Part shown: piece by piece, positions 60,801-64,000 of the stretch
Position numbering within the stretch: the first letter of the stretch is position 1
Layout: the number at the start of each line of letters is the position of its first letter
Origin: Distichodus sexfasciatus
Lineage: Eukaryota; Chordata; Actinopteri; Characiformes; Distichodontidae
Assembly: GCA_032718565.1 (NCBI GenBank)
Contig: JAVGVS010000183.1
Span: forward strand, 558,617-622,616
Reading direction: 5' to 3'
DNA: 64,000 nucleotides
The notes under the pieces: generated by a model
Database searches by the model: none
Seen by the model: the letters and a program-made list of their open reading frames with translations, nothing else
Told to the model about the DNA's origin: nothing
Made by a program: the position numbers and the translations under genes

Positions 60801-63599
60801 GGGGGAACGTTTACGGCGAGCGCCCCCCACGCCACGTCGCTCTAATAGACTTTTCTTATGAGTTTGGCAGTAATTTGTGCACGGCACTTGGCTGCTCGAG
60901 GTGAAAGAATGCAGCATTTACGAGCTGAGAGCTGAGCTTCGTTAGCCCTGCTGCAGTAGGAGCTTAAAGCCGCCTTGTGTTCTGGCTTCTCTTATGCTTA
61001 TGTAATGAAAGCCTTTTTCTCATTTAGAAATGCGTTTTAATGTAATTCTAGCATGTGCTGTAATGTTGTGTGTCTTTAGTGTTTCAGATACAGCATTCTG
61101 CATGAAAGAGTTGTTTTGTCTGAATTATTTGTAAATAGATGTGTCTTTATTTTTTAAGTGTTTTCTGCAAAACAGAAAATTACAGGTTTATTCCATACAA
61201 GTCAGACGTAGTTCAGTGGGAGCAGAAATTTATTTTAAATAGTGTTTCTTTTATTTAGGGGTCAATAAACATATTTTTGGCAGTTCTTACTTTTATTATT
61301 AATTTGTTATATCAGTTTAGCAGTTTGTTAAAAATGACATCAATAGCCGTAAAACTGCAACACGGTCGACCCATGATTACCTTCATTCTTCTGTAATGTT
61401 TTCGACTCTTCATGGTAAAGAGTTCTCTCTCCCCCCTCCCCCACTCCCGAGTCCTCCTCGAGTCCCGTCTCCTTCACACTCGACCTCAGCTTCAGATTTC
61501 ACCTGCACTCCACCCTCTCTCCTCTCCTCCGCCGACGCATGGCTCACTGCACTAACTCTCACAAACATGTCATCCCTGTCCCAAAACTCCATCAACCTTC
61601 CTCTCCCTCCTTTACCCTCCTTTTTTACAGGAAGAACAAGAGCACCAAGAACAAGCAGCTCATTCCCAAGGTAAAGCTCCTCCCTCCCTTTATATATATA
61701 TAGTATTGTGCAAAAGTTTTAGGCAGGTGTGAAAAAATGCTGTAAACAAAGAATGCTTTCAAAAATGGAAGTGTTAATCATTTATTTTCATCAATCAACA
61801 AAATGCAGTGAATGAACAAAAGAGAAATCTAAATCAAATCAATATTTGGTGTGACCAGCCTTTGCCTTCAAAACAGCATCAATTCTTCTAGGTACACTTG
61901 CACACAGTTTTTGAAGGAACTCGGCTGGTAGGTTGTTCCAAACATCTTGGTGTTTCAACCTACGTGTGACATTGATGATCATTATCACCTGTTTGGTATA
62001 ATTGGTTGATCATACACCTGACTATAATCCTACAAAATCCCTGGCTCTGTACAAGTGTACCTATAAGAACTGATGCTGGTTTGAAGGCAAAAGGTAGTAA
62101 CACCAAATATTGATTTGATTTAGATTTTTCTTTTGTTCCCTCACTTTGCATTTTGTAAACTGATAAATATAAACAATCATTATTTATATTTCTGAAAGCA
62201 TTCTTTGTTTACAGCATTTTTTTAACACCTGCCTAAAACTTTTGCACAGTACTGTACATATATATACATGTATGCATCCACGGTGATATCAGAATCGTCT
62301 GATAATTTTTAAAGTCATTGGATTCTGACGATTTGACAGATATTTTCTGGCAATATTTTATGATGCATTTATTGTTTGTCAGAGAGGTAGCACTTGTGTC
62401 AGGCATGTCCAAAGTTGAGGTGGGATTTTATATGTGCCATCTTTCTTAAAACATATAACATTATTTTTTGCTGAAATTCTGAGCATGCAGTGGAATGTTT
62501 GCGAACAAAATATCATAATGTTCTTAGGCAGAGTTGAATTGTGAGTGTGTGTGAGAAATTAGTAATTTAATTGCGTGTTTGTCTCACTTAGCATATGTGA
62601 GTTCGAACATGGGCTGTGTCCCGAACCGCTTATTACTGCACTTAATAGCATGCTACGTAAGATGCTCTAATCATACTTTGCTATGTGGTAGTAAGCATCT
62701 CTGGAAATAGCCCGGGTTGTAGCTTAACAGCTCTCTACACACTAGGTAGTGTACATGGAACTCTACGTGGTACGCTACATGGGTGGGAAGTGACTTTTTC
62801 TTAAAATGTAGTGCACTACACTCAGAGTGCTACTGTCATGCTCTCTTGACTTGGCCCTGTGTTAGAAATGTCAGAGGTATGGTGTTATTTTTGTGCCAGA
62901 ATTCTGAGCGTGCAGTGGAACTTAAGCGAGCAAAATCTTTTGCCTTTACACACTCGACTCTCGCACTCAACTCTGCCTTCTCTGTTTATCAGCATCGGTA
63001 TTGGCAGCTGCAAAACATCAGATGGACCGCTAACTGGCTTGGCCGATAAAACTGATTGTGATTCTAATAAGGTCCCTCAGTCCTGCAGGAGGCGTGTGTT
63101 TTTTTTACCTCTAATTTTATTACCTCCTAATGGGTACTCGATGCTGATGTAGTGATGCTGGTACAAGAGACTCTTTGTGTTCCTAGTGTTTCCTTTGTGA
63201 CCCTTTTCCGTGTGACGTGCAGAACCTGCTAGACTCTTACTCCCTGAGGTTCATCGTGGGTCTTCATGACCGCACCACCAAATCTCTGCTCCACCTTCAC
63301 AAGAAGAAAAAGCCGCCCAGCATCAGCGCACAATTTCAGGTAGAACACACCTGGAATTCCTGCTTTTTAAATCTAAACCCACAGTTTGACTTACATCCCT
63401 TTTTATACAAGTGTGCTAATGAAAGAACAGGTACAAGAGAAATGTAGATTTCATAGTGTTGTCGTTTTACAGTCTGTGACTCTACATATCGCTCACTGAT
63501 GGGCTCTTTTCTCTCCAGACTTCTCTCAGTAAGCTGCTGGAGACTCTAGCCAAGGCCGAGCCCTTTTTCATCCGCTGTATTCGCTCCAACGCAGAGAAG
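23465..63599 (+). CDS. myo9b: Unconventional myosin IXb-like gene, 5' part (17 coding exons; continues past window)
   Basis: Class IX myosins are single-headed actin motors that also carry a RhoGAP domain and so down-regulate Rho at actin filaments. Readable here are a Ras-associating-like N-terminal domain (about residues 16-113), the P-loop GESGSGKT (239-246), switch I (NNNSSRFGK), switch II (DIFGFEDF), the FCINYANEQLQYYFN helix, and the class IX loop 2 insertion ending in HLHKKKKPPSISAQFQ, then FFIRCIRSN. The MSVK start and the VLLWPRKAQEEHPQ stretch fit MYO9B better than MYO9A. About 850 codons lie in the window, against roughly 2,150 for vertebrate MYO9B, so IQ, C1 and RhoGAP exons must lie downstream. 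Thirteen exons are flawless in phase. Coding exons 6, 7 and 12 have small indels and exon 11 has an in-frame TAG. Exon spans are listed separately. Expression is probably driven from the CpG-rich region near 11 kb. Confidence 0.95.
24475..25627. mobile_element. Putative non-autonomous DNA transposon with TAGGGGTGTA termini
   Basis: The 10-bp ends TAGGGGTGTA (24475-24484) and TACACCCCTA (25618-25627) are perfect inverted repeats. Just inside both are ATCGATTCA-type motifs in opposite orientation. Related ends without a clear partner occur at about 3070 (GGGGTGTAACGATACATCGA) and about 35822. No transposase frame and no clear target duplication were seen, so the span may be two independent remnants. 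Confidence 0.5.
25680..26113 (-). mobile_element. DNA transposon remnant (GGTCGACTGATATC family), reverse copy
   Basis: It shares an inverted sequence block with the copies at 37905 and 58181. The block includes TCTCTGATTGGCTATATGTC and GCTTCATTTAATGTTCTGCC here, mirrored as GACATATAGCTAATCAGAGA at about 38108. The right end, AATATCGGTTGACCTCTGTG, is the reverse of the family's left end GGTCGACTGATATCG. It is non-coding. Confidence 0.6.
29606..30000 (+). mobile_element. DNA transposon left part (GGGCTGGACGAT family)
   Basis: It starts AGGGCTGGACGATCTGACCT and continues with TTTTGCTCTCATAGTTTACTG and AATTATTAAAGCTGGGTTAT, both of which recur in the copy starting at 59543. Its right half appears to be interrupted by the element at 30028-30225. 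The right boundary is approximate. Confidence 0.5.
30028..30225 (+). mobile_element. Non-autonomous DNA transposon, short copy B
   Basis: The left end, CAGACCCTCCAGGATTTCGT, and the following GTTGCGATCACAACTTTTAA match the left half of the copy at 34080. The right end, TAGAGGGACTG, matches the inverted terminus of the family. About 360 bp of internal sequence present in the 34-kb copy is missing, so this is an internally deleted derivative. Confidence 0.65.
31128..31461 (-). mobile_element. DNA transposon remnant (GGGCTGG family)
   Basis: The right part contains CATTAGAAAGAATATCC, then GAACTATGAGGGCACAAAAA and TGAGGTCATATCGGTGAGCC. The same order of motifs is found at about 50835-51018. The left end, GGACTGGGCAGTTCATC, is a diverged version of the inverted terminus. 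It is non-coding. Confidence 0.5.
33858..33893. repeat. (CT)n microsatellite
   Basis: An uninterrupted CT run, with a second shorter (CT)n tract at about 33960-33983. Confidence 0.9.
34080..34641 (+). mobile_element. Non-autonomous DNA transposon, copy C, carrying a nested insertion
   Basis: The left end is GACCCTTCAGGATTTCGCGA and the right end AAATCCTGGAGGGACT, giving terminal inverted repeats of about 16 bp. It is colinear, in reverse orientation, with the copy at 22590-23062 except for an extra block at 34333-34425. That block is a separate retroinsertion plus its target duplication. There is no transposase frame. Confidence 0.7.
34321..34425 (-). mobile_element. 5'-truncated SINE/LINE tail insertion with perfect 12-bp target duplication
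   Basis: TAGTGGTTTTGT occurs at 34321-34332 and again at 34414-34425, flanking an 81-bp insert (34333-34413). Read on the minus strand, the insert ends in GGATAGGCTTCGGTCCCTGC, AAGTGGTTCAGATAATGACT and a short TGAC-rich tail. This is the 3' part also seen at about 58400-58490 and at the end of the SINE at 41981. The 12-bp duplication and 5' truncation are the marks of target-primed reverse transcription. Confidence 0.85.
34922..35691. mobile_element. hAT-like non-autonomous DNA transposon (CAGAGGTGG termini)
   Basis: The ends CAGAGGTGGGC and GTCCACCTCTG are inverted repeats (10 of 11 match). Inside, ACTTAAGTGAAAGTACAGAT at the left is mirrored by ACTCTTACTTAAGTGCAGC at the right. The flanking 8-mers CCAATATC and ACGATATC agree at 6 of 8 positions, compatible with an aged 8-bp hAT target duplication. 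It sits inside an older element whose right end is at about 35822. Confidence 0.65.
35931..36475. mobile_element. hAT-type non-autonomous element with perfect 8-bp target duplication
   Basis: GTGTATAT at 35931-35938 is repeated exactly at 36468-36475. Between them, 35939-36467 (529 bp) has inverted ends CAGGGTTCGCCAACC and GGTTGGTGACCACTG. An 8-bp duplication with CAGG/CAGT-type ends is diagnostic of the hAT superfamily. It encodes no transposase. GAATCGCGATCGACCGGTAG inside the left end is a recognisable part of a fish repeat family. Confidence 0.85.
37905..38200 (+). mobile_element. DNA transposon remnant (GGTCGACTGATATC family), left part
   Basis: It begins GGTCGACTGATATCGTTTTT and contains GACATATAGCTAATCAGAGA and TTAATGAAGCAGAGTCGAG. 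These are shared, inverted, with 25800-26110 and, directly, with 58620-58710. The right end is not clear and other repeat material follows. Confidence 0.55.
38395..39115 (+). repeat. Long interspersed repeat, copy 1 (paired with 62396-63010)
   Basis: Motifs occur in the same order and spacing as in 62396-63010: GGCATGTCC then GAGGTGGGATTTT, ATTCTGAGCACACATTGAA, GTGTTTGCCTCACTTAGCGA, GGAAATAGCC, then CACTAGGT, a TTTTTCTTAAAATGTGCACT block, and a second ATTCTGAGC block. It has no coding capacity. Orientation and class are unknown. Confidence 0.65.
39334..39428 (+). CDS. myo9b: myo9b coding exon 2 (switch I)
   Basis: The acceptor TTTCTTTTAG ends at 39333 and the donor is CGAGG|GTAAGT at 39429. 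The 95 nt read AFGNAKTAHNNNSSRFGK, then FIQVNYLESGVVRG, the strictly conserved switch I region that contacts the ATP gamma-phosphate. Outgoing phase 2 matches the next exon. No damage is seen. Confidence 0.97.
39990..40115 (+). mobile_element. tRNA-derived SINE (direct copy)
   Basis: GTAGCATAACGTTTAGGGAG, then GCCAGTTTAAGTCTAGGGCC and GGTACTCATGAGCATGGTAC show the same order as the minus-strand copy at 8600-8731. The head carries A- and B-box-like segments derived from a tRNA. The ends are approximate. Confidence 0.65.
40500..41260 (+). repeat. Common teleost interspersed repeat (AAGCCTGAGGCGACAGTGGC)
   Basis: The segment contains TATATAGCGCTCTTAACAAC, AAGCACTTTACATAT, AAGCCTGAGGCGACAGTGGC, AAAAACTCCCTC and GAAACCTTGAGAGGAACCAA, a string that is very frequent in fish genomes. 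The right half (40930-41140) has internal near-repeats of GGTCAGCGTCAGCTCGG. A 96-codon open frame there is repeat-derived. The class is uncertain. Confidence 0.7.
41971..42206 (+). mobile_element. tRNA-derived SINE with 10-bp target duplication and GAAT tail
   Basis: AACATAAGGC occurs at 41971-41980 and again at 42197-42206. The 216-bp insert starts with GTGGCGCAGTGGTTAGCGCT and a B box GGGTTCGAGCCCCGGGCC (tRNA-like head). It continues through GTTTGCATGCTCTCCCCGTG and ends in GATTAAGTGGTTCAGAGAG followed by a (GAAT)n tail. Perfect flanking duplications indicate a fairly recent retroposition on the plus strand. Confidence 0.88.
46131..46193 (+). CDS. myo9b: myo9b coding exon 3
   Basis: The acceptor TTTTTTGCAG ends at 46130 and the donor is GAGAG|GTATGA at 46194. 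The 63 nt read (G)AVVEKYLLEKSRLVSRENNER with the last codon split 2+1. This is the helix following switch I in myosin heads. Phase is consistent on both sides. Confidence 0.95.
46299..47084. mobile_element. Non-autonomous DNA transposon (CAGGGCTGTGCGATATGAC termini)
   Basis: The left end, CAGGGCTGTGCGATATGAC, and the right end, GTCGTATCTCACAGCCCTG, are inverted repeats matching at about 16 of 19 positions. The 786-bp body is AT-rich and non-coding and almost fills the intron between coding exons 3 and 4. Flanks are A-rich, so a target duplication cannot be judged. Confidence 0.65.
47174..47273 (+). CDS. myo9b: myo9b coding exon 4
   Basis: The acceptor TCTCTCACAG ends at 47173 and the donor is CAG|GTGAGG at 47274. 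The 100 nt complete the split Arg codon and read NYHVFYYLLVGASEEERKEY, then KLLQPENYNYLKQ, ending in phase 0. This is the conserved FHVFYYLL segment of the upper 50-kDa subdomain. Confidence 0.97.
47835..47935 (+). CDS. myo9b: myo9b coding exon 5
   Basis: The acceptor ATCACTCAG ends at 47834 and the donor is AAACA|GTATGA at 47936. The 101 nt read ENFTIEDADDLRHDFERLQQ, then AMEMVGFLAATKKQ with the final codon split 2+1. Undamaged. Confidence 0.95.
48473..48595 (+). CDS. myo9b: myo9b coding exon 6, with internal frameshifts
   Basis: The acceptor TTTTTGCAG ends at 48472 and the donor is CTCAAG|GTAACA at 48596. The left part reads (Q)IFSVLSAILYLGNATYRRSS, the conserved head helix. RDEG, PEVL and TSDLLK are then found in different frames. 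With incoming phase 2 the exon must be 3n+1 nt long, but it is 123 nt, which independently shows a net frameshift. At least two or three small indels lie between about 48530 and 48590. Confidence 0.85.
49710..49830. repeat. Degenerate tandem GTCTTG/TCTCG repeat
   Basis: A run of irregular copies of TCTTGGTCTCGATCTCG-like units over about 120 bp, with a shorter related patch at 48915-48965. It is low complexity and non-coding. Confidence 0.6.
50835..51018 (-). mobile_element. DNA transposon remnant (GGGCTGG family), right end
   Basis: CATTAGAAAGAATAATTCTA, then GTATGAGGGCAAAAAAC and TTGAGGTCATATTGCCCAGC recapitulate the order found at 31300-31461. The end GCCCAGCCCTA is the inverted terminus of the family. 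Confidence 0.55.
51120..51209 (+). CDS. myo9b: myo9b coding exon 7, with compensating indels and a lost donor base
   Basis: The acceptor TTTTTGCAG ends at 51119. The exon is exactly the 30 codons expected, starting VKEEL and ending ILPYSHSE. Inside, the family pattern LLVEALTK and ANDKL is recovered only by local frame shifts near 51135-51150 and 51171-51185, where lost and gained single bases cancel. After the final GAG the sequence reads TACAGT, so the expected GT donor is missing one G. An alternative GT at 51205 would break the phase with the next exon. Confidence 0.85.
51651..51767 (+). CDS. myo9b: myo9b coding exon 8
   Basis: The acceptor CTCCCTCAG ends at 51650 and the donor is TCG|GTGAGT at 51768. 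The 117 nt (39 codons) read ALTARDSMAKSLYSALFDWI, then VLRINHALLNKKDMEESVS. Both junctions are phase 0. Undamaged. Confidence 0.97.
52298..52432 (+). CDS. myo9b: myo9b coding exon 9 (switch II and relay helix)
   Basis: The acceptor CCCTCACAG ends at 52297 and the donor is GAGCAG|GTCAGA at 52433. The 135 nt (45 codons) contain switch II (GVLDIFGFEDFETNSFEQ) and FCINYANEQLQYYFNQHIF, the signature of an active myosin motor. Undamaged. Confidence 0.98.
52751..52872 (+). CDS. myo9b: myo9b coding exon 10
   Basis: The acceptor GCGTGCAG ends at 52750 and the donor is AGCAA|GTAAGC at 52873. The 122 nt read EEYQAEGITWHNIDYTDNVG, then CIHLISKKPTGLLYLLDEES with a split Asn codon. Undamaged. Confidence 0.97.
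53155..53455. repeat. About 300-bp pyrimidine-rich (TCTC/ACTC) low-complexity tract
   Basis: Irregular repeats of CTCTCACTCTTTCTC-type units run almost to the acceptor of coding exon 11. Several open frames here are rich in Leu, Ser and His only because of this composition. It acts as an extreme polypyrimidine tract for the TCTTCAG acceptor at 53455. Confidence 0.9.
53456..53597 (+). CDS. myo9b: myo9b coding exon 11, with in-frame TAG
   Basis: The acceptor CTCTTCAG ends at 53455 and the donor is AAAG|GTGAAA at 53598. The 142 nt read (N)FPHATDKTLLAKFKQQHEK, then NHYFVATPVM, a TAG at 53544-53546, then PAFIILHFAGKAKYQIK. The family has Glu after PVM, so a single G-to-T change accounts for the stop. 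Length and phase are otherwise perfect. Confidence 0.92.
53714..53905 (+). CDS. myo9b: myo9b coding exon 12, with multiple frameshifts
   Basis: The acceptor TTTTTCAG ends at 53713 and the donor is TGCCG|GTGAGA at 53906. Incoming phase is 0 and the next exon needs one base left over, but the length is 192, a multiple of three, so a net shift exists. DFREKNDDHM is recovered only by restoring bases in short T and G runs at the very start. PDIVALLRS, WGIL and AFNEAGRRWAAKSAG are then visible in separate frames. It corresponds to the end of the lower 50-kDa domain leading into loop 2. Confidence 0.85.
54897..54972 (+). CDS. myo9b: myo9b coding exon 13 (loop 2 insertion, variable part)
   Basis: The acceptor TGTTTGCAG ends at 54896 and the donor is GAACG|GTAAGA at 54973. 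The 76 nt read (G)VVRPASRVPLGELQRSNTG, then CEELER. Sequence similarity to other class IX myosins is low, as expected in loop 2, but phases on both sides match (2+72+2) and splice sites are strong. Confidence 0.8.
58181..58855 (+). mobile_element. DNA transposon (GGTCGACTGATATT family), most complete copy
   Basis: The left end is GGTCGACTGATATTGGTTTC and the right end is GATAATCGGTCGACCCTTAC, which form inverted termini around AATCGGTCGACC. The body holds CAGTCAGAGACTGTTGTAGG and GACATTAAATGAAGCAACGA, shared with 25680-26113 (inverted) and 37905-38200 (direct). A SINE/LINE-tail fragment at 58395-58495 appears to be inserted inside it. Confidence 0.65.
58395..58495 (+). mobile_element. SINE/LINE 3'-tail fragment
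   Basis: CGCCGGGATAGGCTCCAGAC, then ATGATTAAGCGGTTCGGATA and a GAATGAATAGATA tail. It matches, in opposite orientation, the insert at 34333-34413 and, directly, the end of the SINE at 41981-42196. It is probably a 5'-truncated retroinsertion. Duplications were not resolved because the flanks are AT-rich. Confidence 0.6.
59315..59428 (+). CDS. myo9b: myo9b coding exon 14 (loop 2 insertion)
   Basis: The acceptor CGAAATCAG ends at 59314 and the donor is TTCTTCA|GTGAGT at 59429. The 114 nt complete an Arg codon and read DMHEQMISSIKDLQLDGEDP, then RKLLQSWGRLRFPRHILQ. This resembles the loop 2 helix of MYO9B (human ends in GEDPRSLLQS). Undamaged. Confidence 0.93.
59543..60747 (+). mobile_element. 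DNA transposon with TAGGGCTGGGCGAT termini
   Basis: The left TAGGGCTGGGCGATATAACC and right GATTAATTGCCCAGCCCTA are inverted repeats. Internal motifs CTTTTGCCCTCATAGTTCAC and TTAAAGCTGGGCTATATTT match the copy starting at 29606. A second element is inserted at 59735-60137. There is no transposase frame. Confidence 0.65.
59735..60137. mobile_element. Nested element with TAGGGATGCACC termini
   Basis: TAGGGATGCACC at 59735 and GGTGCATCCCTA ending at 60137 are perfect 12-bp inverted repeats. The right side contains repeated TATCGGTATCAGTATCGGAA-type motifs. It interrupts the host element's sequence between its 'GCTGGGCTATATTT' block and its right half. Confidence 0.65.
61631..61670 (+). CDS. myo9b: myo9b coding exon 15 (40-nt microexon)
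   Basis: The acceptor TTTTTTACAG ends at 61630 and the donor is CCCAAG|GTAAAG at 61671. The 40 nt complete a Gln codon and read KNKSTKNKQLIPK, the Lys-rich segment of the class IX loop 2 (human KQKQIIPK). Phase is perfect on both sides. Confidence 0.92.
61701..62256. mobile_element. Tc1/mariner-like foldback element with long inverted repeats
   Basis: The left arm starts AGTATTGTGCAAAAGTTTTA and the right arm ends AAAACTTTTGCACAGTACTG. The inverted similarity continues through GCTGTAAACAAAGAATGCTT and further in to TTTGCCTTCAAA, TTCT(T/C)(A/C)TAGGTACACTTG-like blocks, so each arm is roughly 200 bp and only a short spacer remains. The AT-rich flanks (TATATA) suit a TA target. It is an internally deleted, non-autonomous copy. 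Confidence 0.8.
62396..63010 (+). repeat. Long interspersed repeat, copy 2 (paired with 38395-39115)
   Basis: AGGCATGTCC, GAGGTGGGATTTT, ATTCTGAGCATGCAGTGGAA, GCGTGTTTGTCTCACTTAGC, GGGCTGTGTCCCGAACCGCT, GGAAATAGCC, ACACTAGGTAGTGTACATGG and CTTTTTCTTAAAATGTAG occur in the same order as in copy 1, followed by a second ATTCTGAGCGTGCAGTGGAA block. It is non-coding. The repeated ATTCTGAGC block suggests an internal duplication shared by both copies. Confidence 0.65.
63223..63339 (+). CDS. myo9b: myo9b coding exon 16
   Basis: The acceptor TGACGTGCAG ends at 63222 and the donor is TTTCAG|GTAGAA at 63340. The 117 nt (39 codons) read NLLDSYSLRFIVGLHDRTTK, then SLLHLHKKKKPPSISAQFQ. The KKKKPP basic cluster is the actin-binding end of loop 2. 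Undamaged. Confidence 0.97.
63519..63599 (+). CDS. myo9b: myo9b coding exon 17 (last in window)
   Basis: The acceptor CTCTCCAG ends at 63518 and the donor is GAGAAG|GTGAGG at 63600. The 81 nt read TSLSKLLETLAKAEPFFIRC, then IRSNAEK, conserved before the SH helix of myosins. The gene continues beyond 64000. Confidence 0.97.
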
Positions 63600-64000
63600 G
63601 TGAGGGATCTCGTCTTATTCACTCACTCCATAAAGCAGCCTGCAGAAATACACAAGTGCTCCTACAGCTGAACGATACAGTCAAAAATATTGTGATATTT
63701 TTCTTTATTGCTTGATCTTGATATTTACATATAGGATTTCACATGCTTGTTGATACGGATTATTATTGTAAATAAAGTAAAGTAAATAAAGATGCTTGTT
63801 CTAGCTACATTCATTTAGATTGGAATTTAAATCTTGATCGGAATGCGCAGCAAATGCATGTAAATAGCACATTTTTTGAGCATCACATGACAAACCAGCA
63901 CAGCAGTACTTTCGTCTTTATGGATATTCTAATCAAAATCGTGTTTGGAACGTTCACAGCATATCAGCAACTCCTTCATGGAGACAGGTTGAAATTATAT
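63600..64000 (+). other. Start of next intron, cut by window end
   Basis: AT-rich sequence after the donor at 63600. It includes ACGATACAGTCAAAAATATTG-type transposon-like motifs and short tandem AGTAAATAAAG. No exon seen before the window ends. Confidence 0.7.

Larger units (their letters stand above)
59429..61630 (+). other. Intron (about 2.2 kb), mostly nested DNA transposons
   Basis: The left half is a DNA transposon (59543-60747) with another element nested in it (59735-60137). The right half is AT-rich and ends in a long pyrimidine-rich stretch from about 61425 to the acceptor at 61630. No exon recognised. Confidence 0.7.

Overview
The window is a vertebrate nuclear sequence, most likely from a teleost fish. 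It has GT-AG introns of 0.1 to 15 kb, a CpG-rich first-exon region, long dinucleotide microsatellites, and a dense population of teleost-style SINEs, non-LTR fragments and small non-autonomous DNA transposons. Two protein-coding genes can be supported, arranged divergently (head to head). Everything else is intron, intergenic DNA and repeats. I see no bacterial operon, CRISPR array, phage or biosynthetic cluster.

Minus strand, about 1459-2636: a single-exon class A GPCR of the sphingosine-1-phosphate receptor family, closest to S1PR4. The protein is readable from start to end only if several small frameshifts are bridged.

Plus strand, about 11.1 kb to beyond the window end: the 5' part of an unconventional class IX myosin gene, closest to MYO9B. 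A CpG-rich presumptive 5' UTR exon ends at 11428. Seventeen coding exons from 23465 to 63599 encode the Ras-associating-like N-terminal extension and most of the motor head: P-loop, switch I, switch II, relay region, actin-binding loop 2 with the class IX insertion, and the start of the SH region. The IQ, C1 and RhoGAP parts must lie downstream. Thirteen coding exons are perfect in frame and splice phase. Three (48473-48595, 51120-51209, 53714-53905) carry clustered small indels and one (53456-53597) carries an in-frame TAG. Clustering of the damage in patches, mostly as lost single bases, looks more like local consensus error (for example gap-filling by raw long reads) than gene decay, but the sequence alone cannot prove this.

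The introns and intergenic DNA are a mosaic of nested mobile elements: a decayed RTE-type LINE (5.7-7.5 kb), tRNA-derived SINEs, a hAT-type element with a perfect 8-bp target duplication (35939-36467), a retroinsertion with a perfect 12-bp target duplication nested in a DNA transposon (34333-34413), and a long-inverted-repeat Tc1/mariner-like element only 30 bp downstream of a myosin exon (61701-62256). No previously undescribed system was found. The most useful observations are the damage pattern in the two genes and the nested transposon stratigraphy.
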